Assembly (NCBI RefSeq): GCF_018119395.1
Contig: NZ_JAGPWD010000014.1
Span: 37,353-101,352, forward strand
Direction: 5' to 3'
DNA: 64,000 bases
Source: Massilia sp. ZL223
GTDB taxonomy: Bacteria > Pseudomonadota > Gammaproteobacteria > Burkholderiales > Burkholderiaceae_D
The notes below the pieces were generated by a model that did not search any database, was not told the origin of the DNA, and saw only the letters and a program-made list of their open reading frames with translations. The translations under genes were made by a program, and so were the position numbers. Each line of letters opens with the position of its first letter. Positions within the stretch are counted from its first letter, which is position 1. Positions 8,872 to 16,854 of this stretch are shown here, one piece after another.

Positions 8872-8948
8872 TGGTGGTGATAGGTGGACTTGAACCACCG
8901 ACCCCAGCATTATGAGTGCTGTGCTCTAACCAGCTGAGCTATATCACC
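8872..8948 (-). tRNA. tRNA-Met(CAT), elongator type, copy 2
   Basis: A 77-base cloverleaf with encoded CCA. The acceptor pairs GGTGATA/TATCACC, and the anticodon arm is CAGCA-CTCATAA-TGCTG with anticodon CAT. The anticodon region and the GGGGTC variable/T-arm junction match elongator tRNA-Met. Pairs 4 and 5 of the acceptor are not the C-G pairs needed for tRNA-Ile2 lysidine modification. It is identical to the copy at 9009-9085, separated from it by 60 bases that contain a terminator. Confidence 0.95.
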
Positions 8949-8962
8949 AAAATCATGAAAGC

Positions 8963-8992
8963 AAAAATGGCTCGACTCGAGGAGTCAAGCCA
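8963..8992 (-). terminator. Terminator between the two tRNA-Met copies
   Basis: On the minus strand TGGCTTGACTC-CTC-GAGTCGAGCCA (one mismatch), followed by TTTTTGC. It lies downstream of the first tRNA-Met and upstream of the second, so the second copy depends on read-through or on a promoter inside the short spacer, where I do not see a convincing one. Confidence 0.75.
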
Positions 8993-9008
8993 TTCGCTTG
9001 GAATTCTG

Positions 9009-9085
9009 TGGTGGTGATAGGTGGACTTGAACCACCGACCCCAGCATTATGAGTGCTGTGCTCTAACCAGCTGAGCTATATCACC
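9009..9085 (-). tRNA. tRNA-Met(CAT), elongator type, copy 1
   Basis: A 77-base cloverleaf identical in sequence to 8872-8948, including the encoded CCA end. It is promoter-proximal, transcribed from the near-consensus promoter at 9098-9126. The tandem identical copies presumably arose by local duplication and raise the dose of initiator-independent Met decoding. Confidence 0.95.
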
Positions 9086-9097
9086 GCAACGGCAGGC

Positions 9098-9126
9098 ATT
9101 ATCGCGGCTGCCTCTTACCCTGTCAA
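9098..9126 (-). promoter_or_regulatory. Sigma-70 promoter of the tRNA-Met genes
   Basis: On the minus strand TTGACA (9126-9121), a 17-base spacer, then GATAAT (9103-9098), about 12 bases before the mature tRNA 5' end. The box match and spacing are near ideal, as expected for a stable RNA gene. Confidence 0.85.
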
Positions 9127-9194
9127 GCTTGGATCTTGTGCCGTCGTGCAAAAAAGCGTCGCATCAGGCACGAGGGACCCAGCATACCCGAAAT

Positions 9195-9764
9195 TCAGGG
9201 AAGCAGGAGCTCGACTTCCAGGTCCGCGCTGCCCTTGCCGGCGTAGCCGAGCCGCATCGCCGCCGCATAGGACAAGTCGATGATGCGGTCGTGCAGGAAG
9301 GGACCGCGGTCGTTCAGGCGCACCACCACGCTCTTGCCGTTCTCCAGGTTGGTAACGCGGGCGTAGGAGGGCAGCGGCAGGGTCGGATGCGCGGCGGTCA
9401 GCTGCAGCATGTCGTAGGGCTCGCCGATCGATCCCTTCTTGCCGTGGTAGCGCGTCCCGTACCAGGAACCCTTGCCGCGCTGCTTGAAGGGCGCCAGCTC
9501 GGTCATCGGCGTGAACTTCTTGCCAAGCACCTCGTAGGGCCGCTTGGCCCACTTATTGATGGGTTCGCGTTTCGGCACCGGTTCGGGGAGGGCGTCGACC
9601 ATCTCCTGGGTGATGCCTTTCATGGGGCCGTCGTTCAGGTAATACTTGGACGGGACGGCGCCTGGAATGGTTTTCGACGGTGCAACGGTCGGGGTGCTGG
9701 AACAGGCTGCGAGCAGGGCGGAGATTGCGGCGATGAAGCCATAGCGGAAAAATGAAGTCGTCAT
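9195..9764 (-). CDS. rlpA: RlpA-family septal/peptidoglycan lipoprotein
   Basis: A 189-residue lipoprotein with a double-psi beta-barrel of the RlpA family, lytic transglycosylases that cut stem-less (denuded) glycan strands at division sites. The N-terminus MTTSFFRYGFIAAISALLAAC is a signal peptide ending in an LAAC lipobox, so the mature protein is acylated. The catalytic barrel includes GKGSWYGTRYHGKKG, MTAAHPTLPLPSYARVTN and VVVRLNDRGPF, with the conserved Asp in NDRGPF. The C-terminus stops just after the barrel, so the SPOR domain that anchors E. coli RlpA at the septum is absent. The start at 9764 is chosen by the signal peptide; an in-frame ATG at 9827 would add 21 polar residues. Confidence 0.85.
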   Translation of the reverse strand: MTTSFFRYGFIAAISALLAACSSTPTVAPSKTIPGAVPSKYYLNDGPMKGITQEMVDALPEPVPKREPINKWAKRPYEVLGKKFTPMTELAPFKQRGKGSWYGTRYHGKKGSIGEPYDMLQLTAAHPTLPLPSYARVTNLENGKSVVVRLNDRGPFLHDRIIDLSYAAAMRLGYAGKGSADLEVELLLP

Positions 9765-9899
9765 GCGGGAGGGCGGTGGCGCGCCACCGTATTGCTGATC
9801 AGCGGGAATGCTAACGGACTGATACACATTACCACAGGAAATTTACATTTGGAAAAAACCTGTGGCGTGGATTCCACGCCGGCAAACGCCATGGACTTG

Positions 9900-10853
9900 C
9901 TATTTTTGCAAATTCGCCAGGTGGGCCAGCATCGCCGGCGCCGGGTCCGGCCCCAGGCAGTCGAGCACGATCCGCTGCGGCATCGCGCGCAGCCAGGTGA
10001 GCTGGCGCTTGGCCAGCTGGCGCGTGGCGACGATGCCCGCTTCGCGCAAGCCAGCACGGTCGATGCGGCCGTCGAGGTATTCCCAGGCCTGGCGGTAGCC
10101 GACGCAGCGCATCGAGGGCAGGGATGGGTTCAGGTCGCCGCGGGCGCGCAGGCGCTTCACTTCTTCCACCAGGCCGGCATCGTCGCTCGCGCCCAGCATC
10201 TGGTCGAAGCGCAGCGCGATGCGCTGGTGCAGGACGCTGCGGTCCGAGGGTTCCAGGGCGAAGGACAGCAGCTCGAAAGGCAGCTCGGGCTTGGCGCGGC
10301 GCGCCAGCAGTTCCGACATCGGCTTGCCGCTCAGCTCGATGATTTCCAGCGCGCGGTTGATGCGCTGGGCGTCGTTCGGCGCCAGGCGGTCGGCCGTGGC
10401 CGGGTCCAGGGTGCGCAGCCTGGCGTGCATCCCGGGCCAGCCGATGCGCGCGGCTTCTTCCTCGATGGCGGCGCGCACCTGCGGGTCGGCGGTCGGCAGG
10501 TCGTCCAGGCCGTCGGTCAGGCCCTTGAAGTACATCATGGTGCCGCCCACCAGCAGCGGCAACCTGCCGCGCGCCTGGATCTCGGCCACCAGGCGGATGG
10601 TGTCGGCGCTGAACTGCGCCACCGAATACGACTCGAGCGGATCGAGGATGTCGATCAGGTGGTGCGGCGCGCTGGCCAGTTCTACCGGCGTCGGCTTGGC
10701 GGTGCCGATGTCCATCTCGCGGTAGATCAGGGCCGAGTCGACCGAGATGATCTCCACCGGGTGTTCGCGCGCGATCGCCAGCGCCGCCGCCGTTTTGCCG
10801 GACGCGGTCGGGCCCATGATGGCCACCGCCATCGGTTTCTTCATCGTCGCCAT
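9900..10853 (-). CDS. miaA: tRNA dimethylallyltransferase
   Basis: A 317-residue enzyme that adds the dimethylallyl group to N6 of A37 in tRNAs reading codons that begin with U. The P-loop [11 protein letters not shown] is near the N-terminus. The characteristic [65 protein letters not shown] and [11 protein letters not shown] segments follow in order. Its start overlaps the mutL stop (TGATG); ATG at 10856 or 10844 is also possible. Forms a two-gene operon with mutL, a linkage also known in E. coli. Confidence 0.95.
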   Translation of the reverse strand: MATMKKPMAVAIMGPTASGKTAAALAIAREHPVEIISVDSALIYREMDIGTAKPTPVELASAPHHLIDILDPLESYSVAQFSADTIRLVAEIQARGRLPLLVGGTMMYFKGLTDGLDDLPTADPQVRAAIEEEAARIGWPGMHARLRTLDPATADRLAPNDAQRINRALEIIELSGKPMSELLARRAKPELPFELLSFALEPSDRSVLHQRIALRFDQMLGASDDAGLVEEVKRLRARGDLNPSLPSMRCVGYRQAWEYLDGRIDRAGLREAGIVATRQLAKRQLTWLRAMPQRIVLDCLGPDPAPAMLAHLANLQK

Positions 10854-12757
10854 CATTGACCGCGCAGGAAAAGCTTGTCGAGAGCGGCGATCTCGAGCTG
10901 GACCCAGGTCGGGCGGCCGTGGTTGCACTGGTCGGCGCGCTCGGTGCTTTCCATCTGGCGCAGCAGCGCGTTCATCTCGGGCGTGGACAGGATGCGGTTG
11001 GCGCGCACCGCCGTGTGGCAGGCGAGGGTGCCCAGCAGTTCGTTGCGGCGCTCGACCAGCACGCGCGAGCCGCCGAATTCGCGCACGTCGCGCAGCACGT
11101 CGCGCGCCAGGGTCTGGGCGTCGGCGTTCTTCAGCAGCGAGGGCACCGAGCGTACCGCCAGGGTGGTGGGCGAGAGCGCGGCGATGTCGAAGCCGAGCGC
11201 CTTGAGCGTGTCCTGGTGGTCCTGGGCGGTCGCCACTTCCACCGCATCGGCGTAGAAGGTCACGGGGATCAGGAGCGACTGCACCTGCATTTCTTCCTGG
11301 CCGTCCAGACGCGCGTCCAGCGCATGCTTGAGCTGCTCGTAGAGGATGCGCTCGTGCGCCGCGTGCATGTCGACCAGCACCAGGCCCTTGGTGTTCTGGG
11401 CCAGGATGTAGATGCCGTGCAGCTGGGCCAGTGCGAAGCCGAGCGGGAAGTCCTCGTTCGACAGCGGGCGGTCCGAGGCCGACAGCGGCACATTCGCGGG
11501 CGAAGGCGCCGGGGCCTCCGGACGCGAGGATTCGTTCGCGGCGAACAGCGCGCCGTAGGCGGCGGTGCTTTGCGCTACGCCCGCGCGCGGCTCGTCCCAG
11601 CGGCTGCCGGCCGGGAAGGGAGAGGGCGAGAAGGTCGGGGACAGCTGGGCGCCGAACGAGGTCTGCTCGTGCGGGCGCGGCTGCCAGACCGGCGTGCCGG
11701 TCGGCCTGATCTCGGCCGCGCTGATCGGCGCCGGCGCGCTGCCGTGCGCGGTGGCCGAGGTCTGGGCCAGGGTGCGCTGCACCGCGTGGAACACGAACTG
11801 GTGCACGGCGCGGCTGTCGCGGAAGCGCACTTCGATCTTGGACGGGTGGACGTTGACGTCCACCAGCGCCGGGTCGAGTTCGAGCGCCAGCACATAGGAC
11901 GGGAAGCGGTCGCCGTGCAGCACGTCCTGGTAGGCCGCGCGTACCGCGTGCACCAGCAGCTTGTCGCGCACGAAGCGCCCGTTCACATAGAAGAACTGGC
12001 CGTCGGCGCGCGCCTTGGAGGCCGTCGGCAGGCCGACGTAGCCGTGCAGGCGCAGCGGGCCGGCCGATTCGTCCAGCGCCAGGCGCGCTTCGGCGAAATC
12101 GCCGCCGAGGATCTGGGCGCTGCGTTTGGCCGGTTCGCTCACGTTCCAGTGGTCGATGGTGCGGCCGTTGTGCGTCAGGCTGAAGGACACGTCCGGCCGC
12201 GCCAGCGCGATGCGGCGTACGACTTCGGCGCAGTGGGCGTATTCGGTCTGTTCCGACTTGAGGAACTTGCGCCGCGCGGGCGTATTGAAGTACAGGTCCT
12301 GGACGTCGATGGTGGTGCCGAAGGCGCCGGACGAGGGTGCCACGGTGCCGTGGTGCGAACCGACGATTTCGTAGGCGTGGGGCGAGCCGGCGGTGCGCGA
12401 GGTGATGCGCACGGCGGACACCGCCGCGATCGAGGCCAGGGCCTCGCCGCGGAAGCCCAGGGTGGACACGTTCTCGAGATCGGTCAGCGAGGCGATCTTC
12501 GAGGTGGCGTGGCGCGACAGGGCGAGCGGCAATTCCTCGGGCGGGATGCCGCGGCCGTTGTCGGTGATCGCGATGCGCTTGACGCCGCCTTCCTCCAGGC
12601 GCACGGTGATCTGGGTCGAGCCCGCATCGAGCGCGTTTTCCAGCAGTTCCTTGACCACGGCCGATGGCCGCTCGACCACTTCGCCGGCGGCGATCTGGGA
12701 GATGAGCTGGTCGGGGAGTTGCTGGATGGGACGGTAGGTGAGGACGGGCGCGTTCAT
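10853..12757 (-). CDS. mutL: DNA mismatch repair protein MutL
   Basis: A 634-residue GHKL ATPase that couples MutS mismatch recognition to strand incision and excision. ATPase motifs are [20 protein letters not shown] (motif I, Mg-binding Asn), [25 protein letters not shown] and [16 protein letters not shown] proline/serine-rich linker runs from about residue 345 to 430. The C-terminal dimerisation domain ends [17 protein letters not shown] do not see the DQHAAxERxxYE endonuclease motif in its standard form; [15 protein letters not shown] occupies that place, with Met for Gln. Translationally coupled to miaA. Confidence 0.95.
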   Translation of the reverse strand: MNAPVLTYRPIQQLPDQLISQIAAGEVVERPSAVVKELLENALDAGSTQITVRLEEGGVKRIAITDNGRGIPPEELPLALSRHATSKIASLTDLENVSTLGFRGEALASIAAVSAVRITSRTAGSPHAYEIVGSHHGTVAPSSGAFGTTIDVQDLYFNTPARRKFLKSEQTEYAHCAEVVRRIALARPDVSFSLTHNGRTIDHWNVSEPAKRSAQILGGDFAEARLALDESAGPLRLHGYVGLPTASKARADGQFFYVNGRFVRDKLLVHAVRAAYQDVLHGDRFPSYVLALELDPALVDVNVHPSKIEVRFRDSRAVHQFVFHAVQRTLAQTSATAHGSAPAPISAAEIRPTGTPVWQPRPHEQTSFGAQLSPTFSPSPFPAGSRWDEPRAGVAQSTAAYGALFAANESSRPEAPAPSPANVPLSASDRPLSNEDFPLGFALAQLHGIYILAQNTKGLVLVDMHAAHERILYEQLKHALDARLDGQEEMQVQSLLIPVTFYADAVEVATAQDHQDTLKALGFDIAALSPTTLAVRSVPSLLKNADAQTLARDVLRDVREFGGSRVLVERRNELLGTLACHTAVRANRILSTPEMNALLRQMESTERADQCNHGRPTWVQLEIAALDKLFLRGQ

Positions 12758-12821
12758 GCCGGGATTATATCGCGGCGGGGTTGAGGCGGATCAGGCTCGG
12801 CGGGAATTCGGAAGCGATTGT

Positions 12822-12955
12822 GGTCTGCTTGCAAACTTGGGTTCCCGCCTTCGCGGGAATGACGTTTTGAGGGGGCAGGCCACAACAGCTGTTATGGAAC
12901 GCTACTTCAGCACGTCATTCCCGCGAAGGCGGGAACCCAAGTTTTCGTGCAGACC
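12822..12955. repeat. Palindromic repeat family A, copy 1 (long inverted pair)
   Basis: Two 43-base arms (12822-12864 and 12913-12955) are inverted copies of each other. The inner 32 bases of each arm match exactly and only three of the outer bases differ. Each arm carries CCCGCCTTCGCGGG, itself a small hairpin, next to AACTTGGGTT. A 48-base centre contains the palindrome AACAGCTGTT. The element fills the gap between the mutL start and the cyclophilin stop. Related copies lie at 15934-16039 and 41031-41112. The arrangement resembles REP/BIME or a short non-autonomous palindromic element. Confidence 0.85.
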
Positions 12956-12957
12956 GC

Positions 12958-13890
12958 TTACTTCTGCTCCCTCACCGGAATCGGCGCATTGCACAAATCA
13001 ATCCGCCCCGCCGGCACCTTGGTCCACGGACCACCCCGATTGCGCTGCGCCTCCACGACAGCCTGGAAGGCCGCGCTATCCGTCCGCATCACCTCGAACT
13101 TGCTGCGCTCCGCCTCCGGCACATCCGCCGCCATGCGCACGCTGGCGATCGGCGTACGCTGCTCGGCCTTTTCATAGAAGCCCGCCGCCGCCGTCCCGCG
13201 CGGCATGACGGTCAGGAGCGGCATGCCGTGCACGACGCGTCCGACCACGGTGATGTTGCGGTCCAGGTGGCGCGGCGCATGGCCGATGACGGTGTACAGC
13301 TGCGAGCCGTTGCCGGTATCGGCGCCGTTGTCGCGCGCCACGCCCACCATGCCGTAGCAGTGCGGCAGCCAGGTCTCGCCCGTGGCCGGGTCGCGCGCCA
13401 CCGGGAAGCCGTTCGCGTGGCCGACCTGCGGCGCATACACGTCCGGCTCCTTGAGGCGGGTAAAGCCGCTGGTGCCCTTGATCGGCACCGTGAACTCGGC
13501 CTTCACCGTCTTGGCCGCCTTGAAAGGCTTCGGATTTTCCTCGTCCGGGTCGCCCCACTGCACCACGAAGCCGTCCTGGGCGCGCATGATCCACAGGCCG
13601 TCGAAGTAGCGCTCGCGCACCAGGGCGCGGATGTTGGCCGCCGTATTCGGCGCGAAGGCCGGGGCCAGTTCGATGATCACGCGGCCGGCCGGCAGCTCGA
13701 TGTACATCGTGTTCTCGGGATCGAGCGGGCGCCATTCGGATGGCTTGGACGCCTTGACCACGTCCGCCACCGAGGGCTTGGGCGGCAGCTCCTTGGCCGC
13801 CTTGGGTGCCGCTGCGAAGGCGCTGGACGAGGCCAGCAGGGCCAGGCCAAGGGAAGTGGACAGCGTAGTGCGAAGGGTGGTCAAGCTCAT
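12958..13890 (-). CDS. Periplasmic cyclophilin-type peptidyl-prolyl isomerase
   Basis: A 310-residue exported protein with a cyclophilin domain, expected to catalyse cis-trans isomerisation of prolyl bonds. Residues 1-27 are a signal peptide ending SSAFAAA. A linker of about 30 residues rich in Lys, Pro and Ala follows. The cyclophilin core starts [29 protein letters not shown] and continues through [13 protein letters not shown], the counterpart of the active-site Arg/Phe strand. An extension of about 70 residues after the barrel has no recognised domain. GAGGAGA lies about nine bases before the ATG. It is larger than the 190-residue PpiA type. Confidence 0.85.
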   Translation of the reverse strand: MSLTTLRTTLSTSLGLALLASSSAFAAAPKAAKELPPKPSVADVVKASKPSEWRPLDPENTMYIELPAGRVIIELAPAFAPNTAANIRALVRERYFDGLWIMRAQDGFVVQWGDPDEENPKPFKAAKTVKAEFTVPIKGTSGFTRLKEPDVYAPQVGHANGFPVARDPATGETWLPHCYGMVGVARDNGADTGNGSQLYTVIGHAPRHLDRNITVVGRVVHGMPLLTVMPRGTAAAGFYEKAEQRTPIASVRMAADVPEAERSKFEVMRTDSAAFQAVVEAQRNRGGPWTKVPAGRIDLCNAPIPVREQK

Positions 13891-14068
13891 GATGCGTGGT
13901 CTCCTCGTTGCGGCCGCGCCGCCTTGTTGTCGGGTATCGCGGGATTGTAATCCGGAATGCTGTCAAAGCATCAAGTCTGTTGTTTGAGTAGTCCCGGAAA
14001 CAGGGCGCCGGGCCTCCTTTTCAGAGGGCGACTAATGGTATGATGTAAAGCTACCCTCTAGGAAAATT

Positions 14069-14713
14069 ATGGATCTGATGCAACTCTTCGACATGGTCCT
14101 GCATGTCGATAAGACGCTGGGCACCTTGCTGGCCCAGTACGGCACTTACGTCTACATGGTGCTGTTCGCCATCGTGTTCTGCGAGACGGGCCTGGTGGTC
14201 CTGTTCTTCTTCCCCGGGGATACCCTGCTGTTCATCGCCGGCGCCTTCTGCGCCACCGGCCAGATGAACTATCCGCTCCTGATGGGCCTGCTGGTGCTGG
14301 CGGCCGTGACGGGCAATACCCTGAATTACTACATCGGCGAGGCCGTCGGCCACCGCATGTTTACCCACAATTACCGCTGGATCAACAAGGATGCGCTGAC
14401 CCGCACCCACGAGTTCTTCGAAAAGCACGGCGGCAAGACCATCGTCCTGGCCCGCTTCGTGCCGGTGGTGCGCACCTTCGCGCCCTTCGTGGCGGGCGTG
14501 TCCGACATGACGAGCGCGCGCTTCCAGGTGTACAACATCTCCGGCGCGCTGCTGTGGGTGGCCAGCCTGGTCACCGGCGGCTATTTCTTTGGCAACATCC
14601 CGATCATCCGCGACCACCTGACCGAGATCGTGCTGGTGGGCGTGAGCGCCGCCATCGTGCCGCTCGCGATCGGCGGGCTGGTCAAGTTCAGCCGGCGCAT
14701 GCTCAGCCGCTAA
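14069..14713 (+). CDS. DedA-family membrane protein
   Basis: A 214-residue polytopic inner-membrane protein of the DedA/SNARE-associated family (YqjA, YohD relatives). Members are implicated in undecaprenyl-phosphate or phospholipid flipping and in membrane homeostasis. Family signatures are visible: FCETGLVVLFFFPGDTLLFIAG, the inter-helix GNTLNYYIGEAVGHR, and the amphipathic ARFVPVVRTFAPFVAGVSDM with its essential Arg residues. About five hydrophobic helices can be traced. TAGGAAAATT precedes the ATG. A terminator follows at 14728. Confidence 0.9.
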   Translation: MDLMQLFDMVLHVDKTLGTLLAQYGTYVYMVLFAIVFCETGLVVLFFFPGDTLLFIAGAFCATGQMNYPLLMGLLVLAAVTGNTLNYYIGEAVGHRMFTHNYRWINKDALTRTHEFFEKHGGKTIVLARFVPVVRTFAPFVAGVSDMTSARFQVYNISGALLWVASLVTGGYFFGNIPIIRDHLTEIVLVGVSAAIVPLAIGGLVKFSRRMLSR

Positions 14714-14727
14714 TTGCCATCCTGACC

Positions 14728-14757
14728 AAGGCCGCAGATTCTGCGGCCTTGTTGCTT
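14728..14757 (+). terminator. Terminator after dedA
   Basis: A perfect 10-bp stem AAGGCCGCAG / CTGCGGCCTT with a three-base loop, followed by GTTGCTT. The T-run is short, so efficiency is uncertain. Confidence 0.75.
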
Positions 14758-14824
14758 CAGCGCACTCAAGTTTTGGCGCCTTCGAGCCGATAAGCATGGG
14801 GTAAGCCCACTCATCTGGAACCTC

Positions 14825-15859
14825 ATGCGCAACCTCATCGCACTGTTCGCCCTCAGCCTGGTCACGGCGACGGCAAGCGCGAACGATCCCGCTCCCAAGA
14901 CCGACAAGGCGGCCAAGCCGGAGCTCGTCAAGGCTTCGATCAAGCCCAACCTGAAGGCCTCCGCAGTTTCTGCCCTGCCGGCCCCTGCGGCCGCCCAGAA
15001 GTCCGAGGAAGAGGCCGAGGTCGACCTGTCGGTCCGCATCGCCGAGAAGCTGGCCGAGCTGCGCGCCAAGCAGGAAGCGCGCGCCCAGGCCGCGGCCCGC
15101 GCCCGCAAGGCGGCGGACGCCAGGCGCAAGCAGGAAGCCCTGGCCGCCGCCGCGGCCGCGGCCAAGGAGCACGCGCCCAAGAACGGCACCCACTGGAGCT
15201 ACGACGGCGAATTCGGCCCGGCCAACTGGGCCAATATCAATTCAAACTGGGCCAAATGCTCGACCGGCAACCGCCAGTCGCCGATCGACCTGCGCGACGG
15301 CATGAAGGTCGACCTGGAACAGATCGCCTTCGACTACCACCCGAGCTCGTTCAACGAGATCGACAACGGCCACACCATCCAGGTCAACGTCGGCGGCGGC
15401 AACTTCCTCACGGTCGGCAACACGACCTATGAACTGCAGGGCTTCCACTTCCACCGCCCGTCGGAAGAGCGCATCAACGGCAAGGGCACGGAGATGGTGG
15501 TGCACCTGGTGCACAAGAGCTACGACGGCAAGCTGGCTGTGCTGGCCGTGCTGCTCGAACGCGGCACGGCCAATCCGATGATCCAGACCGTGTGGAACAA
15601 CCTGCCGCTGGAAAAGCAGACCACGGTGTCGCCGTCGATCGTGCTGGACGTGAACGAGATCCTGCCGGCGAAGCGTGAATACTTCACCTACATGGGTTCG
15701 CTGACCACGCCGCCGTGCACCGAGGACGTGCTATGGCTGGTGATGAAGCAGCCGATGACGGCTTCGCCGCAGCAGATGGCCTTGTTCTCGCGGCTGTATC
15801 CGCTGAATTCGCGGCCGGTACAGGCGAGTAATGGACGGATGATCAAGGAATCGATGTAA
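14825..15859 (+). CDS. Alpha-type carbonic anhydrase with N-terminal helical extension
   Basis: A 344-residue exported zinc enzyme hydrating CO2. Residues 1-19 are a signal peptide (MRNLIALFALSLVTATASA). Residues 60-115 are rich in Ala, Glu, Lys and Arg, with a heptad-like pattern predicted to form a long helix or coiled coil. The catalytic domain starts near residue 122 (HWSYDGEFGPANW) and includes QSPIDLRDG. The zinc ligands are His208 and His210 in GFHFHRPSEE and His227 in MVVHLVH, and the substrate-pocket GSLTTPPCTEDV is present. Bacterial alpha-CAs are usually about 250 residues without this extension. A periplasmic location is expected. Confidence 0.92.
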   Translation: MRNLIALFALSLVTATASANDPAPKTDKAAKPELVKASIKPNLKASAVSALPAPAAAQKSEEEAEVDLSVRIAEKLAELRAKQEARAQAAARARKAADARRKQEALAAAAAAAKEHAPKNGTHWSYDGEFGPANWANINSNWAKCSTGNRQSPIDLRDGMKVDLEQIAFDYHPSSFNEIDNGHTIQVNVGGGNFLTVGNTTYELQGFHFHRPSEERINGKGTEMVVHLVHKSYDGKLAVLAVLLERGTANPMIQTVWNNLPLEKQTTVSPSIVLDVNEILPAKREYFTYMGSLTTPPCTEDVLWLVMKQPMTASPQQMALFSRLYPLNSRPVQASNGRMIKESM

Positions 15860-15861
15860 AG

Positions 15862-15892
15862 AAAAGCCCGGCGATGCCGGGCTTTTGTTTTT
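15862..15892 (+). terminator. Terminator after the carbonic anhydrase
   Basis: AAAAGCCCGGC-GAT-GCCGGGCTTTT, an 11-bp stem, then GTTTTT. A strong intrinsic terminator starting three bases after the stop codon. Confidence 0.92.
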
Positions 15893-15933
15893 GAGGCGTT
15901 GTCACAGCTAATCAATGCCCGCAACCGTAAAAC

Positions 15934-16039
15934 CGTCATCCCGGCGAAGGCCGGGATCCAAGTTTGCGTATGTTGCCACTTCGTATGAATAAGGTGGTAC
16001 GCAACGAACTTGGGGTCAGTTCACTTCGCCGGAAGTCGT
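15934..16039. repeat. Palindromic repeat family A, copy 2 (degenerate)
   Basis: The left arm 15934-15965 reads CGTCATCCCGGCGAAGGCCG onward to GGGATCCAAGTTT. A decayed inverted right arm (16003-16039) starts ACGAACTTGGGG and keeps CTTCGCCGGAAGTCG. The right arm is closer to the 41031 copy than to its own partner. It occupies most of the gap between the carbonic anhydrase terminator and yeaD. Confidence 0.7.
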
Positions 16040-16079
16040 AGGCGCCAGTGGCGCGTACGACGGTGCTACTGCTACGGGA

Positions 16080-16853
16080 TTAGAAGATGCGGTAGTGGCC
16101 TTCCCAGCTTTCCCCCGCGCTGAGGGTATGCGGATCTAGCAGTGCCGGTTCGATGCACACGAAACGGCGATATTCTTCATCTTCCATATCGGCCAGCGCG
16201 GCGGCGTCCGCCGCGCCCGGATTCCACACCACCGCGTCCGTAAAGCCTTCCTGCTCCAGCGTCAGAGTCCGCGCGCCGGTGGCCATCGTGATCGCGCCAG
16301 GGATAGCTTGATAGACCTGATCCAGCTTGTCCTCGATCGCCAGCGTCTGCGCCGCCACGCCGTCGATGCGCACCTCGCGCAGTTCCGGCACCAGGTGATA
16401 GGTATGCAGCGCCGCCGCGAACGGGAAGGGCGACTCGCCCGTATTGCGCACCGTGAGCGTCATCGCCAGCTCATTGCCTTGCACGGCCACCCGCAGCGCC
16501 AGCGCGAAGCGGTGCGGCCAGGCGGTGGCGAGCTTCTCCGGCAGGTCGGATTCGTTCAGGCCAAATACCGCCCAGCCCTGGCCGCTGTCTTCCAGGCGCC
16601 AGGTGCTGACGCGCGCAAAGCCGTGCCGCATGCCGCTGCCGCGCTCGGCGAATTGCGGGAAGATCACCGGCACGCCGCCGCGGATCGCCTTGGTCCCGTC
16701 CAGCGCCGACTTGGCGCTGCAGAACATGCGTTCCGCGCCGTCCGCGCCCTTCCACGAAATCAGGTGCGCGCCGTACAGGGTGACGATCGCCTCGGCACCA
16801 TCGTCCGATGCGATGCGGATCGCGGGCAGCTGCCCGAAGGTGGTCTGGTGCAT
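16080..16853 (-). CDS. D-hexose-6-phosphate mutarotase (YeaD-like aldose epimerase)
   Basis: A 257-residue beta-sandwich epimerase interconverting the alpha and beta anomers of glucose-6-phosphate. The hallmarks GAHLISWKGADGAERMFCS and AIRGGVPVIFPQF occur near the N-terminus, the catalytic His is in RHGFARVSTW and ALHTYHLV, and the catalytic Glu is in FVCIEPALL near the end. Its ATG begins one base after the amiC stop, so it is the last gene of a tsaE-amiC-yeaD transcript. Cytoplasmic. The family assignment is secure; the exact sugar phosphate is taken from the E. coli relative. Confidence 0.9.
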   Translation of the reverse strand: MHQTTFGQLPAIRIASDDGAEAIVTLYGAHLISWKGADGAERMFCSAKSALDGTKAIRGGVPVIFPQFAERGSGMRHGFARVSTWRLEDSGQGWAVFGLNESDLPEKLATAWPHRFALALRVAVQGNELAMTLTVRNTGESPFPFAAALHTYHLVPELREVRIDGVAAQTLAIEDKLDQVYQAIPGAITMATGARTLTLEQEGFTDAVVWNPGAADAAALADMEDEEYRRFVCIEPALLDPHTLSAGESWEGHYRIF

Positions 16854-16854
16854 G

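Noticed and set aside
12822..12955. CRISPR-like repeat
   Set aside because: Only one inverted pair with no regular spacer array; it is a palindromic intergenic element. No CRISPR array or cas gene was seen anywhere.
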